Shown one piece after another: positions 15,290 to 26,305 of a stretch of DNA of 64,000 nt. Both the position numbers and the translations under genes were made by a program. This stretch comes from Gemmatimonadales bacterium. GTDB taxonomy: Bacteria; Gemmatimonadota; Gemmatimonadetes; Gemmatimonadales; GWC2-71-9. The notes under the pieces are model-generated. The model saw nothing but the letters and a program-made list of their open reading frames with translations. It made no database searches and had not been told where the DNA came from. The stretch is taken from contig JAWKQM010000004.1 in assembly GCA_041390145.1 (NCBI GenBank), positions 186,001 through 250,000 on the forward strand. Reading direction: 5' to 3'. The first letter of the stretch is position 1. Each line of letters begins with the position of its first letter.

Positions 15290-16831
15290 GTGTCCGAGTC
15301 AACCGTGTTTGCATCCCCCGCCGACCTCGCCGAGGCGGCCACAACCGCCGAGCGCGGCCACAACGTCGTGGCTGCCCTGCCGCCATGCGCCGCCGGTGCC
15401 GCCCCCATCCTTGCCGCGCTCGGCAGGAGACTGGCTGCCGCGCCTGCCACCGGACTCCGGGCCCTCATCCTCGCCACTCCCGACACATCCGCCGACTGGA
15501 CCGATGCCGCCACGCGGGCCATGCCCTCGTGCCGCGTCCGCTCATCCGGCAACCTGACCCGCACCACCCGGCAGCTTCGCGCCGGGCAGGTGGACGTGCT
15601 GGTCGCCTCCCCCGTCGAGGCGCGGCAGCTGGTGGAGAAGTCGGTGCTGAAGACCGATCAGTTGTCTGCGGTCATCCTTGCCTGGCCCGAGTCGTGGGGC
15701 GGTGCCGAGGCGCTGGCGGTGCTGATGCACGACCTCGGCAAGGAGACGCAGCGCATCGTGTGCACGGCGCAGCCGGAGGCGGCGGCGGACGTGATCGAGC
15801 GGTATGCGCGCAAGGCGCTGATGGTGGGGTTCCCGCCGGCGGAGGCGCCGCCGATGAGCCCGGTCGGTCCGGTGCGCACGGTGAGCGTGTCGTGGAACCG
15901 GCGCGCGGCGGCGGTGGCCGAGGTGGTGGAGCTGCTCGATCCGGCCAGGGTGACGGTGTGGTGCCTGGATCAGGCGGGTGTCACGGCCGTCAAGGACGCG
16001 ATGGCGGGACACGACGCCGATGCAATGGTCACCAGTGGCGAGGTCGAGGCGACCGAACTCGTGATCGCGTATGACCTGCCGACACCGGCGCAGCTCCAGA
16101 CGCTGATCACGGCCGGACCGGTCGTGCTGCTGGTGACGCCGGCCGGCGAGGAGTATGTGGCCAAGATTGCCGCGCCGCGACGGAGCCTCCGGTTGACCGG
16201 CGCGGTCGACGCCGCGCAGGATGAGGCCGCGCGCCGACGGGGCACCATTGCGAAGGTGCTTGAGACGGGTGTGCCCGGCACCGGGCTCCTGGCCCTTGCC
16301 CCGCTCTTCGAGCGGTATGACCCCTCGGCGGTGGCGGCGGCGATGTACCAGCTCTGGACGGGCCACGCCAGCGACCCGGTGCCGGTCCCGGCGCAGCGTC
16401 CCGCGGACCCACCGGCAGCGGTCGAGACCCACGCGCCCGGCGCCACCGCGCGGATGTTCGTGAGCGTGGGCCGCCAGGACGGGACGACCGCGGCCGACCT
16501 GGTGGCGGTGCTGACCAAGGAAGTCCGAATCGACAAGTCGAAGATCGGTCGGATCGAGCTGAAGGAGGCCTACTGCCTGGTGGAGTTGCCGGCGGGCGAG
16601 GTCGAACAGATTGTGCGGGGGATGGACGGGCGGACGGTGCGGAACAAGAAGATCATGGCCAAAGTGGACCGGGCCCTGCCTCGCCTCCGCCGCCAAAGCG
16701 CCGGGCGCCTACTTCCGGCGGTTCACGAGCGCCTGAGGGCGCTCCCCGGCCGAAAGGCGGGGACCACTGACGCCCGGATCGGAATTGACTTGCCCGTCTT
16801 GGGGTCGCGACCGTTCCGGGCGCCGCGCTGA
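15290..16831 (+). CDS. Degenerate DEAD-box helicase with C-terminal DbpA RNA-binding domain
   Basis: 513 residues from a GTG preceded by GAGGG. The C-terminal domain (about 385-465: ARMFVSVGRQDGTTAADLV, ELKEAYCLVELP, RNKKIMAKVDRA) is a clear DbpA/CsdA-type RNA-binding fold. The preceding ~370 residues keep the outline of two RecA domains, for example LRALILATPDT and VILAWPES at the motif II position. They lack a Walker A, the DEAD box and motif VI arginines, so ATPase activity is unlikely. The last ~45 residues overlap the HU gene on the other strand. Probably an RNA-binding ribosome-assembly or scaffold protein. Confidence 0.8.
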   Translation: MSESTVFASPADLAEAATTAERGHNVVAALPPCAAGAAPILAALGRRLAAAPATGLRALILATPDTSADWTDAATRAMPSCRVRSSGNLTRTTRQLRAGQVDVLVASPVEARQLVEKSVLKTDQLSAVILAWPESWGGAEALAVLMHDLGKETQRIVCTAQPEAAADVIERYARKALMVGFPPAEAPPMSPVGPVRTVSVSWNRRAAAVAEVVELLDPARVTVWCLDQAGVTAVKDAMAGHDADAMVTSGEVEATELVIAYDLPTPAQLQTLITAGPVVLLVTPAGEEYVAKIAAPRRSLRLTGAVDAAQDEAARRRGTIAKVLETGVPGTGLLALAPLFERYDPSAVAAAMYQLWTGHASDPVPVPAQRPADPPAAVETHAPGATARMFVSVGRQDGTTAADLVAVLTKEVRIDKSKIGRIELKEAYCLVELPAGEVEQIVRGMDGRTVRNKKIMAKVDRALPRLRRQSAGRLLPAVHERLRALPGRKAGTTDARIGIDLPVLGSRPFRAPR

Positions 16832-16998
16832 CGGGGTTCGAAGCTCCCAAAGCCCGAAATCTGCACCGTATTTCCCTTCCGAAGCTCCCCGGCCACGATC
16901 CCTTCCGTCCCAAAGAACGCATCCACGATCTCGCTGGCCCGCGCCTTGGAGGTGTCCAGACGCTTGGCGGCGGCGGCCACGAGTTCGGACTTCTTCAC
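16723..16998 (-). CDS. hup: HU/IHF-family DNA-binding protein
   Basis: 91 residues, the standard length for HU, from a GTG with AAGGAG six bases upstream. An in-frame ATG at 17019 would add seven residues ahead of the family start VKKSELVAAAAKRL. The DNA-arm signature is present as GFGSFEPRQRGARNGRDPKTG, though the canonical FxVRxRxAR is slightly altered. It bends DNA and organises the nucleoid. The final ~109 bases are antisense to the end of the DbpA-domain gene, a convergent overlap. Confidence 0.92.
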   Translation of the reverse strand: MKKSELVAAAAKRLDTSKARASEIVDAFFGTEGIVAGELRKGNTVQISGFGSFEPRQRGARNGRDPKTGKSIPIRASVVPAFRPGSALRRS

Positions 16999-17042
16999 GC
17001 TGGACTCCTTCGGCGGCATCGGCGGGGGGAGGGTGCGGCGGC

Positions 17043-17072
17043 AATATGGCGCGGCGATGAAGGGGGGCGCAA
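17043..17072 (-). promoter_or_regulatory. Probable promoter of the HU gene
   Basis: On the minus strand TTGCGC (17072-17067) and CATATT (17048-17043) lie 18 bases apart, about 45 bases upstream of the GTG start of the HU gene. The region between HU and tdk is divergent and holds one promoter candidate for each side. Confidence 0.5.
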
Positions 17073-17105
17073 GAGCGGCACCGCCGCGACACACCGGCAT
17101 CCCGC

Positions 17106-17134
17106 TTGACCCCACCCCCTCCGCGCGGTAACCT
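17106..17134 (+). promoter_or_regulatory. Promoter of the tdk-coaE operon
   Basis: TTGACC (17106-17111) and TAACCT (17129-17134) are spaced by exactly 17 bases, a good housekeeping-sigma match. Transcription would start near 17141, leaving a leader of about 26 bases before the ATG at 17167. Confidence 0.6.
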
Positions 17135-17166
17135 CAGCCACACCCCCGCATGTGGAGACCCACCGG

Positions 17167-17772
17167 ATGTTTCACGGCAGCAGACCAGGTTCCATCGAAG
17201 TCATCAGCGGGGTGATGTTCAGCGGCAAGAGCGAGGAACTCATTCGGCGGGTGCGGCGCGCCATCATCGCCAGGCGCCGGGTGGAGGTGTTCAAGTCCCA
17301 CCTCGACGCCCGATACGCCGGGCTCTACAGCGTCAGCAGTCACGACGGACTCGAACTCGATGCCACCCCGGTGGATACCGCCGCCGAGATTTTCCGCCAG
17401 GTCAGTCCCGACGCCGAGATGGTGGCCATCGACGAGGCGCAGTTTCTCGACGATGACATCGTGACGGTCACGACCGCACTCGCCAATCGCGGTGTGCGGG
17501 TGGTACTGGCCGGCACCGATACGGATTTTCGAGGCGAGCCGTTCGGGCCGATGGGATCGCTCATGGCCGTGGCCGAACAGGTGACGAAGCTCCGCGCCAT
17601 CTGCGTCGTCTGTGGTGACGAGGCGTGCCGCAACCAGCGCCTGATCGATGGCGCCCCTGCCCGTTACGATTCCCCCACCATCATGGTCGGCGGCCGGGAG
17701 AGCTACGAGGCCCGGTGTCGGCACTGCCACCGGGTGCCGCGCGCCGACGAAGACCAGCGAGCGTTACTATGA
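17167..17772 (+). CDS. tdk: Thymidine kinase (type II)
   Basis: Phosphorylates thymidine with ATP in salvage. 201 residues with P-loop GVMFSGKSEEL, the catalytic and Walker B region MVAIDEAQFLDDD, the lasso-region match AGTDTDFRGEPFGPM, and a zinc ribbon from CVVCGDEAC and CRHCHRVP. The ATG at 17167, nine bases after GGAG, was preferred over an upstream GTG at 17152. It is coupled by an ATGA overlap to coaE. Confidence 0.94.
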   Translation: MFHGSRPGSIEVISGVMFSGKSEELIRRVRRAIIARRRVEVFKSHLDARYAGLYSVSSHDGLELDATPVDTAAEIFRQVSPDAEMVAIDEAQFLDDDIVTVTTALANRGVRVVLAGTDTDFRGEPFGPMGSLMAVAEQVTKLRAICVVCGDEACRNQRLIDGAPARYDSPTIMVGGRESYEARCRHCHRVPRADEDQRALL

Positions 17773-18374
17773 TCGTTGCACTGACGGGAAATATTGCCGC
17801 CGGGAAGTCCACCGTGGTCGCCCTCTTCAAGGAGTGGGGGGCCGGCATCGTGGACGCCGACCAAGTGGTCCGGGACCTCCAACGCCCCGGCACCGAAGTC
17901 TTCCAGCAGATCGTGAAGCGGTTCGGCAAGGAGATCCTGACCCCGGAAGGCGAGATCGACCGCCCCGCGCTCCGCCGGCTGATCCTCGCGGACACCCACG
18001 CACGGTCCGACCTGAACGCCATCGTCCACCCCGCCGTCCGCGCCCAGCGAGACACCCTCGTCGCCGCGGCCCGCGCCGCCGGTGCCAGGATCATCGTTGC
18101 CGACATCCCCCTCCTCTTCGAGGCCGCCGACCCCGCCGAGTTCGACGCCGTGGTGCTGGTGGACGCCCCGGAGGCGATCCGGCTCCACCGGCTGGTGACG
18201 ATGCGCGGCCTCCCGCTGGAGGACGCCGAACGGCTGATGGCGGCCCAGCTGCCGAGCGTCAGCAAGCGGCCGCTCAGCCAGTTTGTCATCGACAACGATG
18301 GTGACCGGGCGCAGCTCGAGCGCCGCACCCGCGATGTGTGGCTCGCCCTCGAGGCACGCGCCGACGCCGCTTGA
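17769..18374 (+). CDS. coaE: Dephospho-CoA kinase
   Basis: Last step of coenzyme A synthesis: phosphorylates the 3' hydroxyl of dephospho-CoA. 201 residues with P-loop GNIAAGKSTV, DADQVVRDLQRPG, the IVHPAVR motif and DIPLLFEA, all family hallmarks. The ATG overlaps the tdk stop as ATGA. The -35 box of the gcvH promoter begins at its stop codon. Confidence 0.95.
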   Translation: MIVALTGNIAAGKSTVVALFKEWGAGIVDADQVVRDLQRPGTEVFQQIVKRFGKEILTPEGEIDRPALRRLILADTHARSDLNAIVHPAVRAQRDTLVAAARAAGARIIVADIPLLFEAADPAEFDAVVLVDAPEAIRLHRLVTMRGLPLEDAERLMAAQLPSVSKRPLSQFVIDNDGDRAQLERRTRDVWLALEARADAA

Positions 18375-18399
18375 TTTCGGGCCTCTTTCGGTCTATTCT
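18371..18399 (+). promoter_or_regulatory. Promoter of gcvH
   Basis: TTGATT (18371-18376, overlapping the coaE stop) and TATTCT (18394-18399) are 17 bases apart. A start near 18406 gives a leader of about 24 bases with GGGAG before the GTG at 18430. The leader is too short to hold a glycine riboswitch. Confidence 0.55.
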
Positions 18400-18429
18400 C
18401 CGCCCCGAACAATCTTCCCGGGAGTACGC

Positions 18430-18819
18430 GTGTCCAACGTGCCGGCCGACCTGCTCTACACCAACGATCACGAATACGTCAAGAAGACGAGCGACCCCGC
18501 CATCGTGCAGGTCGGCATCACCGACTACGCGCAGGGCGAACTGGGCGACGTCGTCTTCGTAAACCTCCCCAAGAAGGGCGACAAGTTCGGGGCCCACGCC
18601 GTCTTCGGTACCATCGAGGCGGTCAAGGCGGTCTCCGAGCTCTACAGCCCCCTGGCCGGGGAAGTCGTCGAGGTCAACGGCGCGCTGGACGCCAACCCCG
18701 CCGCGGTCAACACCGATCCCTACGGCGAGGGCTACCTGGTCAAGATCAAGGTGACCGACGCCGGCGAAATGGGTTCGCTGCTCTCGGCGGAGGCCTACAA
18801 GAAGCACATCGGCGAGTAA
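18430..18819 (+). CDS. gcvH: Glycine cleavage system H protein
   Basis: 129-residue lipoyl carrier that shuttles the aminomethyl group between GcvP, GcvT and the lipoamide dehydrogenase. Lys66 in GTIEAVKAVSELYSP is the lipoylation site, flanked by GDVVFVNLPKKGD and the DPYGEGYLVKIKV C-terminal strand. The GTG start follows a GGGAG ribosome site. It precedes gcvP and a LipM-like octanoyltransferase that could modify it. gcvT is not in this window. Confidence 0.96.
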   Translation: MSNVPADLLYTNDHEYVKKTSDPAIVQVGITDYAQGELGDVVFVNLPKKGDKFGAHAVFGTIEAVKAVSELYSPLAGEVVEVNGALDANPAAVNTDPYGEGYLVKIKVTDAGEMGSLLSAEAYKKHIGE

Positions 18820-18849
18820 CACACCGATGCCGCAGTGCCCTGATTGACC

Positions 18850-18887
18850 GCGCGCCCCGCTCCCCCCGGACCGGGGCGCGCATTCTT
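18850..18887 (+). terminator. Hairpin between gcvH and gcvP
   Basis: GCGCGCCCCG (18850-18859) pairs with CGGGGCGCGC (18872-18881) and is followed by ATTCTTA. The strong GC stem could attenuate read-through, giving more GcvH than GcvP transcript, or stabilise the upstream RNA. The T-run is poor, so this is not a textbook terminator. Confidence 0.5.
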
Positions 18888-18910
18888 ATATGTCTTGAGG
18901 ACGTAACCCC

Positions 18911-21811
<2,901 letters not shown>

Positions 21812-21816
21812 CGCGT

Positions 21817-22587
21817 ATGCGGTGGACGCTCCTCGTCGACCCTGCGGGGCGCCCCGGCTGGCACAACATGGCGGTGGATCAGGCCCTCCTCGACCTCGCG
21901 GCCGGGGAGGGTCGTGCGTTTCTGCGGATCTACCGATGGGCGCCGTTCTGCCTCTCGTTCGGCCGCAATGAACCGGCGCTGAGGCGCTACGACCGCACCG
22001 CCATTGAGCGGCGCGGGCTCGACACCGTCCGCCGGCCGACCGGAGGGCGCGCGGTCTGGCACGCCGACGAAGTGACCTACGCCGTGGCGGCGCCGATCAG
22101 TACCTTCGGCTCGCTGCCGCAGACCTACCAGCAGATTCACGAAGCGCTCGCCGCCGCGCTACGCGCACTCGACTTTCCCGCTGAGCTGGCCTCCCCGCCT
22201 GCGCGCGCCAGCGCGGTGCACGCCGGCGCCTGTTTCGCCTCTCCCGCGGGCGGCGAGGTGATGCTGGGTGGGAAGAAGGTCGTCGGCAGCGCCCAGCTCA
22301 GGGAGGGGGGCGCATTTCTGCAACATGGCTCCATCCTTCTCGACGGTTCCCAGCAATTGGTGAGCGACGTGACGCTCGGCTCCCCACCGCCCGACGGTTC
22401 CGTAGCCCTCTCGACCGCCCGGGATGCACCGGTGCGCTTCGAGGAAGTCGCCTCGGCCGTCGCGCAGGCGGCGGGGATGTGGCCCGGCGACTGGGACGCT
22501 GCGGCTGAGGAACCGACCCCACTGGTGCAAGCGACCCGACGACACCTCGATCGATTCCAGGATCCCGACTGGACCTGGCGGCGGTAG
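21817..22587 (+). CDS. lipM: LipM-type octanoyltransferase / lipoate-protein ligase family
   Basis: 256 residues of the LplA/LipM/BirA fold. RRPTGGRAVWHADEVTYAV is the ligand-binding loop, GGKKVVGSAQ the catalytic-lysine motif, and ACFASPAGGEV carries a cysteine in the position used by LipM octanoyltransferases. LipM moves octanoate from ACP to GcvH, and LipA then inserts sulfur. The location right behind gcvH-gcvP, and the lipA gene at 59042, fit this. A lipoate ligase function remains possible. Confidence 0.8.
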   Translation: MRWTLLVDPAGRPGWHNMAVDQALLDLAAGEGRAFLRIYRWAPFCLSFGRNEPALRRYDRTAIERRGLDTVRRPTGGRAVWHADEVTYAVAAPISTFGSLPQTYQQIHEALAAALRALDFPAELASPPARASAVHAGACFASPAGGEVMLGGKKVVGSAQLREGGAFLQHGSILLDGSQQLVSDVTLGSPPPDGSVALSTARDAPVRFEEVASAVAQAAGMWPGDWDAAAEEPTPLVQATRRHLDRFQDPDWTWRR

Positions 22588-22597
22588 GCCGGACTGG

Positions 22598-22617
22598 ACC
22601 CCGGCTTTCGCCGGGGT
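22598..22617. repeat. Palindromic unit, ACCCCGGC/GCCGGGGT hairpin (copy 1)
   Basis: A perfect eight-base stem with a TTTC tetraloop, just past the lipM stop. An identical hairpin is found at 22701-22720. This CCCCGGC-TTTC-GCCGGGG form belongs to the abundant extragenic palindromes of many high-GC bacteria. It may end or stabilise the glycine-cleavage transcript. Confidence 0.7.
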
Positions 22618-22639
22618 GACGGGCGGGGGTGGTGTGGAC

Positions 22640-22680
22640 GTCGCTTTAGCGACATCAGCCGAGCCGTGGCTTTAGCCACG
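22640..22680. repeat. Two-hairpin REP-like unit (copy 1)
   Basis: GTCGC-TTTA-GCGAC (22640-22653) followed by CGTGGC-TTTA-GCCACG (22665-22680), joined by ATCAGCCGAGC. The last 34 bases (22647-22680) are repeated exactly at 22762-22795. Twin hairpins with a short linker are typical of REP/BIME elements, but no RAYT transposase is in the window. Confidence 0.7.
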
Positions 22681-22700
22681 AGCTCGCGCAACGGACCTAT

Positions 22701-22720
22701 ACCCCGGCTTTCGCCGGGGT
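22701..22720. repeat. Palindromic unit, ACCCCGGC/GCCGGGGT hairpin (copy 2)
   Basis: Exact second copy of the 20-base hairpin at 22598-22617, 103 bases downstream in the same orientation. Confidence 0.7.
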
Positions 22721-22761
22721 GGCGGACCGTATCGGAATGAGGTGGCTGGGTTCTAGTGCTG

Positions 22762-22795
22762 TAGCGACATCAGCCGAGCCGTGGCTTTAGCCACG
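22762..22795. repeat. Two-hairpin REP-like unit (copy 2, first hairpin truncated)
   Basis: Repeats 34 bases of 22647-22680 exactly, but the left half of the first hairpin is replaced by TGCTG, so only the CGTGGC-TTTA-GCCACG stem is intact. It lies 73 bases before the start of the substrate-binding protein gene. Confidence 0.7.
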
Positions 22796-22867
22796 GTTGG
22801 CCAAACCCCTCTTCCGTGCGACATTACGAGGGCGTTCCGGACCCCTCCCCCCAGACGAGGTTTGCTG

Positions 22868-24490
22868 GTGCGACGACCCCTCCCCGCTGCCACCCTGAGC
22901 CTGTTCCTCCTCTTCACTGCCACCACGGCAGCGATCGGGCAGTCCGCGGCCCGGCAGGAGACGGTGATCATCGCCATGGGCCGGGAGCCTGTTACGCCGA
23001 TCCCCACCCTGACCAGCGGGGGGTCCGCGTCCCACGACGTGTCGACGCTGCTCTTTCTCCCCCTTGCCCAGCTCGGCCCCAACAACATCACGGCAGGCGA
23101 CAAGGACTTCGTGCCGGCATTGGCGCGGAGCTGGAAGCGGCGGGACTCCCTCACCCTCGTGTTCGAGATGGATCCCCGCGCCCGCTGGCACGACGGGGTG
23201 CCCGTCACGGCGCGGGACGCCGCGCTGGCGCTGAACCTGGCGCGGGACTCCGCGGTCAGCGCCGGCACGGCGTTGCTGCTTCGACGGATTGCGAGCGCCA
23301 CCGCCGAAGATCCACAGCATTTGGTGGTCCGCTTCACCGAGGCATACGACGAGCAGCTCTACGACGCGATCTACCATGTGTCCCCATTGCCGGCGCACCT
23401 GGTCGACACGATCCCCAAGGGCCAGCTCCTGCACTCCGCCTACGCGTCGGCTCCGGTCGGCAACGGGCCGTTTCGCTGGAGCCGACTGGTGGCCGGACAG
23501 CAGTTGGACCTGCTGGCGAACGACCAGTTCTTCCTCGGCAAGCCGGGTCCGCGCCGCGTCACGATTCTCACGGTCAAGGACCCGGAGGCACGCATGAACC
23601 TGGTCTTGAGCGGTGGCGCCGATGTCCTGCAAACGCTCGGGACCAATTCTGACGTGGCTCGGGTCCAGGCCGAAAAGCGGCTCGCGATCTACCCCGCTCC
23701 ATCGTTCACCGTCGGCTACCTCCTGTTCAATCAGCGCGACCCGGCCGACCTGACCCGGCCGCATCCGCTGCTTGCCGATCGCGACCTGCGGAGGGCCATC
23801 CGGATGGCGCTCGACGTGCCGGCGATCGTCGAGGCGACGTTCGGCGACTGGGCCAGCGTGCCAGTCGGGCCGGTCCCGGAACTCTTCTGGATTCGCGACC
23901 CCTCCGTCAGGCCGGCAGCCCAGAACACGACCGGCGCGCTGGCGCTTCTCAAGGCACGCGGGTGGTTCGACACCGACGGGGATGGATACCTGGACAAGAA
24001 TGGGAAGCCGCTCACCCTGTCGATCAGCTTTCCGGCGTCGAGCGCTCCCCGCGCCCAGGTCGCGCTGCTCGCACAGGAGCAGCTGCGCCAGATTGGCATC
24101 AAGATCGAGTTGAATCGGCTGGAGGGGTCCGTCTGGAATGACCGGAGAAACAAAGGCCAGTTTGACATCGACTTCGGCCAGGCGACACTCGATCCCTCGC
24201 CGTACGGCCTGATGCAGAGCTGGGGATGCGCCGGTCGCGGAGGAAGCAACGTCGGCTACTATTGTGACCCGAAGGTCGACTCGCTGCTGAGTGCCGCCCT
24301 GCTCAGCCGGAAGAACGCGCTGGCCCTGTACCGGCAGGCGGTCCGCACCATCGTGGACGACGTGCCCGCCGTCTTTGTCTACTCGCCGACGCTTCCCTTC
24401 ACCGTGTCACGGCGGATCCGCCGCGTCGAGATCAACCCGACGTACCTCTACTCGGCGCTCTGGCGATGGAACCCGGGCCCCCTCCCCTGA
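22868..24490 (+). CDS. Peptide ABC transporter substrate-binding protein (family 5)
   Basis: Periplasmic binding protein of 540 residues with signal peptide VRRPLPAATLSLFLLFTATT. The family-5 (DppA/OppA-type) hallmarks are LARSWKRRDSLTLVFEMDPRARWHDGVPVTA near the N-terminus and AIRMALDVPAIV midway. GAGG lies seven bases before the GTG; a longer frame opening at 22781 would start inside the REP-like repeat. It is the first gene of a nine-gene operon whose last enzyme is a D-aminopeptidase, so peptides are a likely ligand. Confidence 0.88.
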   Translation: MRRPLPAATLSLFLLFTATTAAIGQSAARQETVIIAMGREPVTPIPTLTSGGSASHDVSTLLFLPLAQLGPNNITAGDKDFVPALARSWKRRDSLTLVFEMDPRARWHDGVPVTARDAALALNLARDSAVSAGTALLLRRIASATAEDPQHLVVRFTEAYDEQLYDAIYHVSPLPAHLVDTIPKGQLLHSAYASAPVGNGPFRWSRLVAGQQLDLLANDQFFLGKPGPRRVTILTVKDPEARMNLVLSGGADVLQTLGTNSDVARVQAEKRLAIYPAPSFTVGYLLFNQRDPADLTRPHPLLADRDLRRAIRMALDVPAIVEATFGDWASVPVGPVPELFWIRDPSVRPAAQNTTGALALLKARGWFDTDGDGYLDKNGKPLTLSISFPASSAPRAQVALLAQEQLRQIGIKIELNRLEGSVWNDRRNKGQFDIDFGQATLDPSPYGLMQSWGCAGRGGSNVGYYCDPKVDSLLSAALLSRKNALALYRQAVRTIVDDVPAVFVYSPTLPFTVSRRIRRVEINPTYLYSALWRWNPGPLP

Positions 24491-24491
24491 C

Positions 24492-25466
24492 GTGACCCGC
24501 TGGCTCCTCCGGCGCCTCGCGCAGGCCGTGCTCACCTTCCTGGTGGTCACGGTGCTCCTCTTCGTGCTGATGCGCCTGACCCCGGGCGACCCCCTGGAGC
24601 GGCTCACCGGCGACCGCCAGGTTTCCGCGCAGGAAATCGCCGAACTGCGCCGCCGGTTCGGTATCGACCAGCCGATTGCCACCCAGTTCAGGACATTCGT
24701 GGCCAGCGCCCTCAGCGGCGACCTCGGCGTGTCCATCGAACACTACCCAACTCGCGTCTCGACGCTCCTCGCCACCCGCCTGCCGGCCTCCCTGCTCCTG
24801 GGGACCACCGTGCTGCTGATGACCTTCGGGATCGGCATCGTCCTCGGCGTGACCCAGGCGGTCCGGCGCGGCAAGGCCACCGACCGTTGGCTGACCCGCG
24901 CCTCGCTGGCACTCTACGCGATGCCCTCTTTCTGGCTCGGCCTGGTGCTCGCCTGGTATTTCGGCATCCGGCATCAACTCCTGCCTGTCGCGCAGATGCA
25001 AGACCCCCTCCTCGGGCCCGAGAGCGGATGGCTCGCCAACACCGGGGACGTGCTCCGCCACCTGATCCTGCCGGCGGTCACGCTGACGGCGGTCAGCCTG
25101 GCCGCGGTGATGCGCTACCAGCGCACCGCGCTCCTGGAGGTGTTGCGGCTCGACTTTGTCCTCGCCGCCCGCGCCCGCGGCCTCCCCGAGCGGCAGGTGC
25201 TGTGGCGCCACGCCTGGCGCAACGCGCTCTTTCCGGTGATCGGACTGCTCGGTCTCTGGCTGCCGATGCTCGTTTCCGGCTCGGTCTTCGTGGAGCAGGT
25301 GTTCAACTGGCCCGGACTCGGCTCACTCGCGGCCAATGCCGTGGGGGCCCGCGACTACCCGGTCATCCTCGGCACCGCCATGCTGGTCTCCGCCCTGGTG
25401 CTCCTCGGCGGGATCCTGGCCGACATTGGCTACTACGCCCTCGATCCCCGGGTGCGCCGCGCATGA
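24492..25466 (+). CDS. dppB: Peptide ABC transporter permease, DppB type
   Basis: 324 residues with six membrane segments. The opening VTRWLLRRLAQAVLTFLVVT and LRLTPGDPLERLTGD are typical of DppB/OppB, and the EAA loop DFVLAARARGLPERQVLWRHAWRNALFPV contacts the ATPases. The GTG start is one base after the binding-protein stop, and its stop overlaps the DppC gene as ATGA. Confidence 0.92.
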   Translation: MTRWLLRRLAQAVLTFLVVTVLLFVLMRLTPGDPLERLTGDRQVSAQEIAELRRRFGIDQPIATQFRTFVASALSGDLGVSIEHYPTRVSTLLATRLPASLLLGTTVLLMTFGIGIVLGVTQAVRRGKATDRWLTRASLALYAMPSFWLGLVLAWYFGIRHQLLPVAQMQDPLLGPESGWLANTGDVLRHLILPAVTLTAVSLAAVMRYQRTALLEVLRLDFVLAARARGLPERQVLWRHAWRNALFPVIGLLGLWLPMLVSGSVFVEQVFNWPGLGSLAANAVGARDYPVILGTAMLVSALVLLGGILADIGYYALDPRVRRA

Positions 25467-26305
25467 CCGGCTCGCTTTGGCGGCTTCTCTCGCGCACCGT
25501 AGCCAATCCGTCAGGACGGATCGGCCTGCTCATCCTCGCGGTATTGACGGCATTCGTGCTCATCGGCCCCTGGCTCCTCCCCGACCCGAATGCCATGCCG
25601 GACCTGATGGCTGGCGCCCTCGCGCCCGGCGCGGGCCATCCCTTTGGCACGGATCAACTGAATCGTGACATCCTCTCACGGGTCATCACCGGCGGGCGCA
25701 TTTCGCTCTCCATCTCGGCGCTCGCCGTGGCACTCGCGATCGTGCTCGGGGCGCTGGTCGGCGGCCTCGCCGGTTTCTACGGTGGATGGCTCGATGGGGC
25801 ATTGATGCGCCTCGTGGACGGCGCACTTGCCATCCCCCGACTCTTCCTCCTCCTTCTCCTGGTGGCCGTCTGGGAACAGATGCCGCTCGGCGCGCTCGTG
25901 CTGGTGCTCGGAGGCACCGGCTGGTTCGGGACCAGCCGCATCGTTCGCGGCGAGGTGCTGCGCCTGCGGGAGGCGGAGTTCGTCTCCGCCGCCCGGGCAC
26001 TCGGCGCGGGGCCGGGCCGGATTATCTTGCATCACCTGTTGCCGAACGTGGCCGGCCCCCTGCTCGTGGCCGCCACCCTCGGCGTGGGCGACGTCATTCT
26101 GCTTGAGGCGGGACTCTCGTTCCTCGGCGTGGGCGTGCGCCCACCGACTCCCTCGTGGGGCGGGATGATCCTCGACGCCCGCTCGCTCCTGACGACCGCC
26201 CCCTGGGCCAGCATCTTCCCCGGGCTGGCCATCGTCATCACCGTCCTGGCCGTCAATCTCATCGGCGACGCGTTGCGCGGCGCCCTCGACCCGCGGAGCG
26301 CATGA
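25463..26305 (+). CDS. dppC: Peptide ABC transporter permease, DppC type
   Basis: 280 residues with six membrane segments. The HPFGTDQLNRDILSRVITGGRISL loop and the EAA motif EFVSAARALGAGPGRIILHHLLPN are the DppC/OppC marks. Pairs with the DppB-type permease to form the channel. The start overlaps the DppB stop and the end overlaps the DppD ATG, both as ATGA. Confidence 0.92.
   Translation: MTGSLWRLLSRTVANPSGRIGLLILAVLTAFVLIGPWLLPDPNAMPDLMAGALAPGAGHPFGTDQLNRDILSRVITGGRISLSISALAVALAIVLGALVGGLAGFYGGWLDGALMRLVDGALAIPRLFLLLLLVAVWEQMPLGALVLVLGGTGWFGTSRIVRGEVLRLREAEFVSAARALGAGPGRIILHHLLPNVAGPLLVAATLGVGDVILLEAGLSFLGVGVRPPTPSWGGMILDARSLLTTAPWASIFPGLAIVITVLAVNLIGDALRGALDPRSA

Noticed and set aside
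18375..18429. Glycine riboswitch upstream of gcvH
   Set aside because: The gap to coaE is 55 bases and is taken by a promoter; a tandem glycine aptamer would not fit.
22598..22795. CRISPR array
   Set aside because: Repeats are hairpins of two kinds with irregular spacing and only two copies each; there is no cas gene.
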